Position numbers and translations under genes: made by a program
Assembly: GCA_903827245.1 (NCBI GenBank)
Contig: CAIKHO010000046.1
Location: forward strand, 1-35,596
DNA length: 35,596 nucleotides
Reading direction: 5' to 3'
From: an uncultured Opitutia bacterium
GTDB lineage: Bacteria; Verrucomicrobiota; Verrucomicrobiia; Opitutales; Opitutaceae
Notes under the pieces: generated by a model
Databases searched by the model: none
What the model saw: the letters and a program-made list of their open reading frames with translations, nothing else
Told to the model about the DNA's origin: nothing
Shown here: piece by piece, positions 23,381 to 29,980 of the stretch
Layout of the letters: each line of letters opens with the position of its first letter
How positions within the stretch are numbered: position 1 is the first letter of the stretch

Positions 23381-24490
23381 TTATTTGGGCGCCGTGTAGC
23401 CCTGCCACAGCCATTCCAAGGCTTGGGGAAGGGTCTGGGTGACGACCTTGCCGTCGACGTGGCCCGCGCCTTCCGCGAAGACGAACTGGTAGTGATAGCC
23501 CTTGGCCTTCAGCACGACGGCCATGCGCTCATTGGCGATGACCCAGTTGTGGAAGTCGGCGGCGGTGTTGACGGAGCCGTTGTCGTTCTCGCCGACTTCC
23601 ATCCAGATGCGCAGGGGCTTGGCCGCGCTCCGGGGAACGAGGTGCTCGTGATATTCCCAGGCGCCGTGCAGCGACGCGGGATCAACCACCGACTGGTTGT
23701 TGGTGTAGGTGCCTGAATAGGTGAGCACGCGGTGATAAAGTTCGGGATGAAACCACGCCATCGAGAATGCCGCGGCGCCGCCGGAGCTTCCGCCCATAGT
23801 CGCGCGTCCGTCGGGATCCTTGGTGAACGTGACATTGTAGTCCTTGGCCACCTTCGTGAGCACCTCCGCCTCGATGAATTCAGCAAACCTGCCGGACACG
23901 GTGTCGTACTCGAGCCCGCGTTCGCTATCGCGGGCGTCACCGCCCCCATGGGCCACCATCACCGCCACGATCGCAGGCAGCCGATGGGCGGCGATCAGGT
24001 TGTCGAGGATCGTGGGCAGCTGGTTGTTGCGCGCGCCCATTGCGTCCTGCGTCACCAGCAGCGGCGCCGGAGTGCCCGGCACATATTGGCTCGGGATGTA
24101 GACCGTGACGTTGCGGGCCGGCAGGGTTCCACGGAGGCCGGTGTCGGGATAAAATTTGCTGTCGGCGGCCTTCAGGGTGAATTGCACCACCTTTCCCTTC
24201 GGGACCTCGGGTCGCGGCGTCAGCTCCGGCGCGGGAGCATAGGGTGGCTTCACCAGGTAGTCGCCGTCGCCGGCTCCGGGAGAAAAGGCGGGAAGTTCGT
24301 GGAGTTTGGCCATTTCCGCCACGTCCACCGGTGTCGCCGGAGCGCCGCGGGGGAAATGCAGCACGCCGGCAGCGGCACCGCCAACGGCAGCCGGCGTGGC
24401 GGGAGCGTCAGCGCCGACCATTGCACACGGCGCCGAGACGAAGCAAAGCGAAGCGACGGAGAAGAGAAGGGATCGTTGGATCGATATCAC
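23381..24490 (-). CDS. Exported alpha/beta-hydrolase esterase (esterase D/CE1-like), paralog A
   Basis: The 369-residue product starts at GTG 24490 with a signal peptide (MISIQRSLLFSVASLCFVSA). A linker of about 70 residues is followed by an esterase-D-type fold: GTLPARNVTVYIPSQYVPGT, a LLVTQDAMGARNN segment, ERGLEYDTVSGRFAEFIEAE, the nucleophile elbow MGGSSGG with Ser236, and a terminal EGAGH with the likely catalytic His. Relatives include enterochelin-esterase-like and feruloyl or acetyl xylan esterases. In this setting a carbohydrate-ester substrate is plausible but unproven. A close paralog lies at 32744-33865. It is divergent from the SGNH hydrolase gene and ends in a clear intrinsic terminator. 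Confidence 0.88.
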   Translation of the reverse strand: MISIQRSLLFSVASLCFVSAPCAMVGADAPATPAAVGGAAAGVLHFPRGAPATPVDVAEMAKLHELPAFSPGAGDGDYLVKPPYAPAPELTPRPEVPKGKVVQFTLKAADSKFYPDTGLRGTLPARNVTVYIPSQYVPGTPAPLLVTQDAMGARNNQLPTILDNLIAAHRLPAIVAVMVAHGGGDARDSERGLEYDTVSGRFAEFIEAEVLTKVAKDYNVTFTKDPDGRATMGGSSGGAAAFSMAWFHPELYHRVLTYSGTYTNNQSVVDPASLHGAWEYHEHLVPRSAAKPLRIWMEVGENDNGSVNTAADFHNWVIANERMAVVLKAKGYHYQFVFAEGAGHVDGKVVTQTLPQALEWLWQGYTAPK

Positions 24491-24702
24491 GGGGCAGGGG
24501 TATTTGAGGGTTGGGGTAGGATGGTTGTGCGCAAGGGGCGGAATGAGGTCAAGTGGCCGAAGGCGTCGTGAAATAGCCTGTCATCGATAGATTTCCCGTC
24601 CGTCCGTTCTGCGATCGAATTTTTGGGATCGCGCCTTTTGGCCGGGTTCTCCGTGCTTGGAGTGGCGGCCGCCGGAAGTAGATTCCGTCTCCGCTTTACC
24701 CC

Positions 24703-25986
24703 ATGACGAAGACTCTCCGTCCGAACCAATCCTTCGCGCGCAGACCACGGATCGGTGTCCTTGCGCTGATCGCCGGCCTCTCGGTCCTGATGGCATCCGG
24801 GCCGGTGCTCACAGCCCAGACCGCGCCTGCCAAGGGTGCCGCGCCCGCGGCTAATGCGCCACGGTGGATCGATGCGTGGGCCTTGAGCTACCTGCCCACG
24901 TTGCTCAATGGCACACTGGCGGATGTGCCCGCTTTCAATAACCAGACGGTGCGCCTCAGCCTTTTCACTCGGCTGGGCGGTTCGCAGGCGCGGGTGAAGT
25001 TCACCAATAAATTCCAAACCGTGCCGCTCGTCATCGGCGGGGCGCATCTCGCCTTGGGCGCGGGGGCCGGGGCCATCAATCCCGGAACGGATCGGGCGCT
25101 GGCCTTTGGCGGCGCGCCGTCGGTGACGATCCCGCCGGGAGAGGAGCGGTGGAGCGATGCAGTGAACCTCGCGGTGGCGCAGCACACCGAGATGGTGGTG
25201 AGCGTTTTCCTCCCGGAATCGCTCAAGCCGACCGCGTTTCACCTGACCGGGTTGAAGACCGGCTATTTTTCCGCTCCAGGAAACCACGCGGCGGATCCGA
25301 CCATGCCGCCCGCCGAGGAGAAAAACACGACCACGTCGGTGTTTTTTGTCTCCGGTCTGCAGGTGATGGCCCCGGCCCGCACGAAAGTGATCGTGGCCTT
25401 CGGTGACTCGATCACGGACGGCGCCAATTCCGACCTCAACAGCAATACCGGCTGGCCGGAGCAGTTGTCGAAGCGCCTCTCCGCGCTGCCGGATGGGACG
25501 CCGGTGTCGGTCATCAACATGGGCATCGGCTCAAATCGCATTGTCTCGGCCGATGCCGCCGGACCCTCGGGCCTGCACCGCTTCGCCGACGACGTGTTGG
25601 CCCGCCCCAACGTCACGCACGTCATCGTCTTCGAGGGCATCAACGACATCAGCTACGAGCAGGCGACGCCGGAACAGCTCATCAAGGGCTACCAGGATGT
25701 CATCGCGCGGGCGCACGCGCAGGGCCTCAAGGTCTACGGGGTCACGCTGCTGCCGATCCAGAATTCCCGGAAGGACACGCCCGCGAACGAAGCGACCCGC
25801 CAGGCGGTGAACCGATGGATCCGCACCGCGAAAGCCTACGATGCCGTGCTGGACTTCGAGAAGATCGTGCAGGATCCGGAAAACCCGCTGCGCATCCGCC
25901 AGGACCTCACCCGTGATTACGTCCACCCCAACACCGCCGGCTACAAGCTCATGGCCGATTCGATCGACCTGAAGCTCTTTGAATAA
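24703..25986 (+). CDS. Exported SGNH/GDSL hydrolase with N-terminal beta-domain
   Basis: The 427-residue product has a basic N-terminus, a signal helix (IGVLALIAGLSVLMASGPVL, then TAQT) and a beta-rich domain of about 175 residues (WALSYLPTLLNGTLADVPAF through FHLTGLKTGYFS). The SGNH catalytic domain follows: VAFGDSITDGANS with Ser236, FEGINDIS with Asn314, and DYVHPNTAGY with Asp405 and His408. This two-domain layout is common for secreted carbohydrate deacetylases and lysophospholipase-like enzymes. A pectin or xylan ester substrate is an inference. It is divergent from esterase A across about 210 bp. Confidence 0.9.
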   Translation: MTKTLRPNQSFARRPRIGVLALIAGLSVLMASGPVLTAQTAPAKGAAPAANAPRWIDAWALSYLPTLLNGTLADVPAFNNQTVRLSLFTRLGGSQARVKFTNKFQTVPLVIGGAHLALGAGAGAINPGTDRALAFGGAPSVTIPPGEERWSDAVNLAVAQHTEMVVSVFLPESLKPTAFHLTGLKTGYFSAPGNHAADPTMPPAEEKNTTTSVFFVSGLQVMAPARTKVIVAFGDSITDGANSDLNSNTGWPEQLSKRLSALPDGTPVSVINMGIGSNRIVSADAAGPSGLHRFADDVLARPNVTHVIVFEGINDISYEQATPEQLIKGYQDVIARAHAQGLKVYGVTLLPIQNSRKDTPANEATRQAVNRWIRTAKAYDAVLDFEKIVQDPENPLRIRQDLTRDYVHPNTAGYKLMADSIDLKLFE

Positions 25987-26049
25987 ATCCGGGCTCCGGT
26001 TCGGTTCGGCGAAGAATGTCTATTAACCTAGCTTGGCTTCGATCCCGGT

Positions 26050-26082
26050 GGCCTTGGGCTTAACCTGTCCCTTTCAAATTCC
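26050..26082. repeat. 33-bp dispersed repeat, copy A
   Basis: GGCCTTGGGCT, one variable base, then AACCTGTCCCTTTCAAATTCC. Thirty-two of 33 bases are identical to copy B at 27200-27232. Copy A lies in the leader of the lipoprotein gene, about 22 nt before its start. No terminal inverted repeats or target duplications are obvious at either copy. Confidence 0.8.
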
Positions 26083-26104
26083 ATTTCATGTTGATCGTCA
26101 CCCA

Positions 26105-26968
26105 ATGAAAATCCGATTACGGATGGTATTCTTCTCCTTGATCGCGGCTTTGGGGTGCATCGGAGGAGGATGTGCGTCGGTTGGCCGGCGCTTGGTCTTG
26201 CCGGCTTCGCTGCAAGGCCAGCCGCAGTCCGTCCTGCCGCCTGATCCCAGCTATGATATTATCCCGCTGCGAACCAGTGACGGCACGAAGATCGTCGGTC
26301 AGTTTGGCCCGGCTTTGATCCCGGCGGGCGCGCCCGAGGTCGATCCTGCGCATGTCCCCACGGTGATCTTCTTCTACGGTTCCAAGCAGAACCTGGCGGC
26401 GCCGCACGATCAGATCGTCTTCCGGGGCCTCCGGGCGATGGGGGTGAATGTGTTCATCCCGGAGTATCCCGGCAACGGCATGAGCGAAGGTTCGGCGAGC
26501 GAGCGCGCGTGCTACGCCACGGCCGACGCCGCCCTCGACTATCTGCTGGGCCGGCCTGACATCGACCACGCGCGGATCATCGCCGCAGGCCAGTCGATGG
26601 GATCGGGCCCGGCGATCGATCTCGCGAGCCGTCGCAAGCTGGCGGGGGTCATTACCGTCGGTGGGTTCACCCGCTTGGCGGAGGCGGCGACAAGCGAACT
26701 TGGCTGGATGCCGGGATGGCTGGCCAACTCCCTGGCCGCGGACTGCCGCTTTGATAACCTGGCGAAGATCAAATCCGTCTCCTGTCCAATCCTGCTGGTT
26801 TATGGAACGGAGGACACGCTCGTGCCACCGTGGATGGCCGATCGCCTCGCCAGCGCCGCGGTCGCGCCGGTCACCAAACTCCCGGTGCCCAGCTCTCACG
26901 ACAGCCTCTGGAAATCGCCCTACTTCGGACTCAACACCGCGGTGCGCGACTGGATGCAGGCCCGCTAG
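26105..26968 (+). CDS. Alpha/beta-hydrolase lipoprotein
   Basis: I chose the ATG at 26105 (MKIRLRMVFFSLIAALGCIG). The upstream in-frame ATG at 26033 would read through the 33-bp repeat. The signal ends in a lipobox-like region with Cys18 or Cys23, so it is probably a lipoprotein. The 287-residue product has an alpha/beta-hydrolase core: TVIFFYGSKQN, VNVFIPEYPGNGMSEG, AAGQSMGSG with nucleophile Ser164, LLVYGTEDTLVPPW with the acid Asp, and a late SSHDSLW with His. It resembles BEM46/YqkD-type serine hydrolases. Substrate unknown. Confidence 0.85.
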   Translation: MKIRLRMVFFSLIAALGCIGGGCASVGRRLVLPASLQGQPQSVLPPDPSYDIIPLRTSDGTKIVGQFGPALIPAGAPEVDPAHVPTVIFFYGSKQNLAAPHDQIVFRGLRAMGVNVFIPEYPGNGMSEGSASERACYATADAALDYLLGRPDIDHARIIAAGQSMGSGPAIDLASRRKLAGVITVGGFTRLAEAATSELGWMPGWLANSLAADCRFDNLAKIKSVSCPILLVYGTEDTLVPPWMADRLASAAVAPVTKLPVPSSHDSLWKSPYFGLNTAVRDWMQAR

Positions 26969-27018
26969 GCGGGCTCCTCCAACCTTGCAGTCGCCGGCCT
27001 GTCAATTGGGCTCGCGGG

Positions 27019-27384
27019 ATGAGCACGCTGCTTCTGCTGCCAGTCGAACCGCGACAAGGACTCTACCGTCACTACAAGGGCAACGAGTACCGCGTGGTCG
27101 GCTTAGCGCGCCATTCGGAAACCCTCGAGGTCGTGGCGGTGTACGACGCCCTCTATGGCGAACGTCGCCGCTGGGTCCGGCCGGTGGCTATGTTTATGGG
27201 GCCTTGGGCTGAACCTGTCCCTTTCAAATTCCTGAAGAGCAGTACGACCCGGGAATGGACTTCTTATCGAAAGTCGGGCCCCCTCATCTTTGGCCCGGTC
27301 TCCGATGTGAACGCTCCCTTTCAAGCTGATGAATTTGCTGTCTCATTGGTATTGATCGGCTGTAAAGCTGAACCAAAAAAATGA
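27019..27384 (+). CDS. DUF1653 protein with repeat-derived C-terminal tail (chimeric)
   Basis: I chose the ATG at 27019 (MSTLLLLPVEPRQGLYRHYK), because the upstream extension to 26830 lies in an alternative frame of the preceding gene. Residues about 14-61 are an almost complete DUF1653 domain: GLYRHYKGNEYRVVGLARHS, ETLEVVAVYDALYG and WVRPVAMF. The domain normally ends with a G-x-x-x-P-R-F segment. Here, right after MFM, the frame enters the 33-bp repeat (27200-27232) and continues for about 50 unrelated residues to a stop that overlaps the next start (ATGA). DUF1653 proteins are small and of unknown function. This one is probably altered or non-functional, unless the new tail has been co-opted. 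Confidence 0.7.
   Translation: MSTLLLLPVEPRQGLYRHYKGNEYRVVGLARHSETLEVVAVYDALYGERRRWVRPVAMFMGPWAEPVPFKFLKSSTTREWTSYRKSGPLIFGPVSDVNAPFQADEFAVSLVLIGCKAEPKK
27200..27232. repeat. 33-bp dispersed repeat, copy B, inside a coding frame
   Basis: It is identical to copy A (26050-26082) at 32 of 33 bases. It begins directly after the last recognisable DUF1653 codons and is translated as part of that frame. A weaker partial match sharing TGAAC and TCCCTTTCAA lies at 27308-27324. Confidence 0.8.
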
Positions 27385-28430
27385 CGCCCCGGATTTTAGA
27401 AAAGGACAAGAAAACCGGCGTCGCCTATGTGTTCACCGAGGACGGTGTCGAATTGCCCGTGATCAATGTCGCGCATCCTGCCTTTGCGCTGGAGCTCGGC
27501 GAGTCGGATATCGCGGAGCTCTTGCAACGCTTTCTGCACGAGGAAGAGAAACGCATGAAGATTCCGGCCTTCCTGCGCCGACAGTTTTTCAAGATGGGCG
27601 CCCTTCAGTCGGTGATCCTGCGGGGACTGGCGGATGCCTCCGGCACTTTTCTGAGCGGAATGAACACCTATGTGTTCAAATTGGGTCCGGACAATCTGGG
27701 CCGCGCTTACGCCAGCGACCTCGACCGCAAGATCGCCGCGTCGTTGTCGGGTGTCGCGGTCCGGCTGCGCTTGCAGGACATGGCCTGGCTGCTGGCGGAC
27801 GGCCTGGCGGATACGCTGAGGGCCCGGCCGGAAGCCGCGCTGCACCTGCTTAACATCGGCGGCGGGCCGGCCATCGACAGCGTCAACGCACTGATTGTCC
27901 TGCAACAGCGTGAACCGCGGTTGCTGGCGGGGCGGAAAGTCTTCGTCCACGTGCTGGACTTGCATCACGAGGCCCCGAGGTTTGGCGCCCGGGCGCTGGC
28001 AGCGCTCCGCGGCGCGGGGGCGCCCCTCGAGGGCTTGGACGTGAGCCTTGACCATGTCATGTACAACTGGCGCGCCACGGAAACGTTGCGGGACCTGCTG
28101 GTTCGCCTGGACCGCGTCGGAGGCGTGACGGCGGTTTCGTCGGAGGGCGGCCTTTTTGAATATGGCTCCGACGAAGAGATCTTATCCAACCTCTCCGTGC
28201 TGTCCTGCGGCCTAGCCGAAGGAACGGTGTTTGCCGGCAGCGTCACCCGTGCCGACAGCCCCGGCCGTCATTTGCACGCCTCGATCGGAATTCCCCTGCA
28301 GCCCCGCATGCTGGAAGATTTCAAGTCACTCGCAGCGCAAGGGGGCTGGGCTGTGACTGAGGCACGGGTCCGTCCATTCAGCTACAATGTCCTGATGAAA
28401 CTGGGCAAAGCCGCCGTTCCGAAGCAGTAG
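27381..28430 (+). CDS. Predicted SAM-methyltransferase-like protein, function unknown
   Basis: The 349-residue product starts at an ATG that overlaps the previous stop (ATGA), so translation is probably coupled to the chimeric DUF1653 gene. No signal peptide or membrane helix is seen. The segment LLNIGGGPAIDSVNALIVLQ (residues 157-176) resembles motif I of class I SAM-dependent methyltransferases, followed by VFVHVLDLHHEAPRF, where an acidic residue could bind the SAM ribose. The N-terminal 150 residues are helical (FLHEEEKRMKIPAFLRRQFF). The C-terminus (VTEARVRPFSYNVLMKLGKA) fits a final beta strand. No specific family is recognised. A hairpin follows its stop. Confidence 0.6.
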   Translation: MTPRILEKDKKTGVAYVFTEDGVELPVINVAHPAFALELGESDIAELLQRFLHEEEKRMKIPAFLRRQFFKMGALQSVILRGLADASGTFLSGMNTYVFKLGPDNLGRAYASDLDRKIAASLSGVAVRLRLQDMAWLLADGLADTLRARPEAALHLLNIGGGPAIDSVNALIVLQQREPRLLAGRKVFVHVLDLHHEAPRFGARALAALRGAGAPLEGLDVSLDHVMYNWRATETLRDLLVRLDRVGGVTAVSSEGGLFEYGSDEEILSNLSVLSCGLAEGTVFAGSVTRADSPGRHLHASIGIPLQPRMLEDFKSLAAQGGWAVTEARVRPFSYNVLMKLGKAAVPKQ

Positions 28431-28439
28431 GGCGGTTAA

Positions 28440-28455
28440 ATCGCACAGCTGCGAT
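28440..28455 (+). terminator. Hairpin after the methyltransferase-like gene
   Basis: ATCGCA, a CAGC loop and TGCGAT form a perfect 6-bp stem 9 nt after the stop. No U-run follows, so it is a tentative terminator. Confidence 0.35.
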
Positions 28456-28558
28456 GGTGCCAGTATCCGAAGGCTGACAGCCGTTCGCGTGAAATAGCCG
28501 GTTCCTTTCGCAAATTGACTGGTGAGCGTCTGCCATCGCGCCCAATTTGATCGGGTCC

Positions 28559-28576
28559 TTGGCGCACGGGCGCCAA
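28559..28576. promoter_or_regulatory. Perfect palindrome in the PL22 leader
   Basis: TTGGCGC, ACGG and GCGCCAA form a perfect 7-bp inverted repeat that ends 27 nt upstream of the PL22 start codon. A short symmetric site at this distance suits a repressor operator overlapping the promoter or a leader hairpin. Control by a pectin-responsive regulator is speculation, as none is encoded nearby. Confidence 0.5.
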
Positions 28577-28603
28577 AGCGATAAATTCCCACCCCTGATT
28601 GCC

Positions 28604-29899
28604 ATGAAATTTCGCTTACCCTTTGGTGCTTTGGCTGGCGCCGCGTCGTTCTCCGCTGCAGTCGCCCTCTTGCTCCTCCTCCAACCGCAGGTGCGGGCGG
28701 CGGCTGCGACCGAATCGTCCGGCCTGCCGAAGTCCTGGATCGATCCCGACACGGGCCACCGCGTCATCCGGCTGACGGACATGCCCGGCTCTGCCACGTT
28801 GTACTTCAACGACGGCTGCGACACGCCCGACGGCAATGAGGTGGTGTTTACCGTCACGGCCGACCGCAGCGCCTGGATCCTCGACTTGCGGACCGGGCAG
28901 ACCAGGAAGGTCGTTCCGGGACCAGTGAAGACGATCTGCATGGGCCGGAAGACTCCGTCGGTCTTCTATGTGAAGATCGAGGGCGAGACGCAGGTGCTCT
29001 ATTCCACCAACGTCGACAACGGCGTGACCCGGCGGCTGGCTGCACTCCCGGGCAAGGGCGCCCTCTACACCGTCAATGCCGACGAAACCTTGGCGGCCGG
29101 CACCTACGTTCCCGGCGATCCGCCGACGTTTGGCGGCCGGGCCGGATTTGGTTTTCCGGACAGCCCGCAGGTGGACCCGCTCGAACAGGACCCGAAGAAA
29201 GGCACGCTGATGGCGGACCGGTTTGCGGCCCATCTGCCCATCGTCATGTACACGGTCGATCTCGCCACCGGGCAGAACAAGACGCTGCTCAACAGCACCG
29301 ACTGGCTGAATCACCTGCAGTTCTCGCCCACGGATCCGTCGCTCCTCATGTACTGCCACGAAGGCCCGTGGCAATTGGTCGACCGCATCTGGAGCATCCG
29401 GACCGATGGGACGCAGAATCATCTCGTCCACCAGCGGACCATGGAGATGGAGATCGCCGGGCACGAGTGGTGGAGTTCGGGCGGCGACGCGATTTGGTAC
29501 CAGCTGCATTATCCGACGGGGCTCGGCGTGAATTTCATGGCCTCCGAGAACGTGCACACCGGGGCGCGCGTGCAGTACCTCTACGGACCCGAGGCCGCGT
29601 CGATTCATCACAACATTTCACCCGACGGCTCGTTCTTCTGCGGTGACGGCGACAAGTCCAACCCGTGGATGGTGCTGTGCCGGCCGGTCCTCACGGCCGA
29701 TCACACCACGCTCGGCACCAATCTGGTGAAGACCGGCACCGTCAAGGTCGAGCGGTTGGTCAACATGTCCAAGCACAACTACCAGCTCGAACCGAATCCC
29801 ATTTTCACGCGGGACAAAAAGCTCGTCATCTTCCGCTCCAACATGCTTGGCGCGACCTATGTCTTCGGCGTCGAGCTCGCGAAGGCCGTCGTACCCTGA
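28604..29899 (+). CDS. ogl: Oligogalacturonate lyase, PL22 family (exported)
   Basis: I chose the ATG at 28604 (MKFRLPFGALAGAASFSAAV), which begins a signal peptide ending near VRAAAAT. The upstream extension to 28547 would include the leader palindrome region. The 431-residue product is a seven-bladed propeller with the PL22 signature: HLQFSPTDPSLLMYCHEGPW, QLVDRIWSIRTDG, MEIAGHEWWSSGGDAIWY and SIHHNISPDGSFFCGDG. The His residues in these segments are the expected Mn-binding and catalytic ligands. The family cleaves unsaturated and saturated oligogalacturonides by beta-elimination to give 5-keto-4-deoxyuronate. Many PL22 enzymes are cytoplasmic, so the signal peptide is notable. It is followed within 10 nt by the PQQ dehydrogenase frame. 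Confidence 0.93.
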   Translation: MKFRLPFGALAGAASFSAAVALLLLLQPQVRAAAATESSGLPKSWIDPDTGHRVIRLTDMPGSATLYFNDGCDTPDGNEVVFTVTADRSAWILDLRTGQTRKVVPGPVKTICMGRKTPSVFYVKIEGETQVLYSTNVDNGVTRRLAALPGKGALYTVNADETLAAGTYVPGDPPTFGGRAGFGFPDSPQVDPLEQDPKKGTLMADRFAAHLPIVMYTVDLATGQNKTLLNSTDWLNHLQFSPTDPSLLMYCHEGPWQLVDRIWSIRTDGTQNHLVHQRTMEMEIAGHEWWSSGGDAIWYQLHYPTGLGVNFMASENVHTGARVQYLYGPEAASIHHNISPDGSFFCGDGDKSNPWMVLCRPVLTADHTTLGTNLVKTGTVKVERLVNMSKHNYQLEPNPIFTRDKKLVIFRSNMLGATYVFGVELAKAVVP

Positions 29900-29900
29900 G

Positions 29901-29980
29901 CCGTATCGATGCAATCGAAGTGTCACGATCGGCGCAGCAGCCGAGGCAACGGGGCTGGGCTTGATGACTCACCTCAAACC
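29901..29980 (-). repeat. Palindromic dispersed element, truncated copy at the PQQ dehydrogenase start
   Basis: The reverse complement aligns with 14161-14240 at roughly 78% over 80 bases by hand count. It holds the right arm, the apex (GGTTTGAGGTGAGTCATCAA) and distal flank, but the left arm is missing. Where the left arm should follow, the PQQ dehydrogenase signal-peptide codons begin. The first ATG of that gene (29909) lies inside this element. Confidence 0.75.

Noticed and set aside
26033-26104. Earlier start of the lipoprotein gene
   Set aside because: It would translate the 33-bp repeat and place a non-signal sequence ahead of an excellent lipoprotein signal at 26105.
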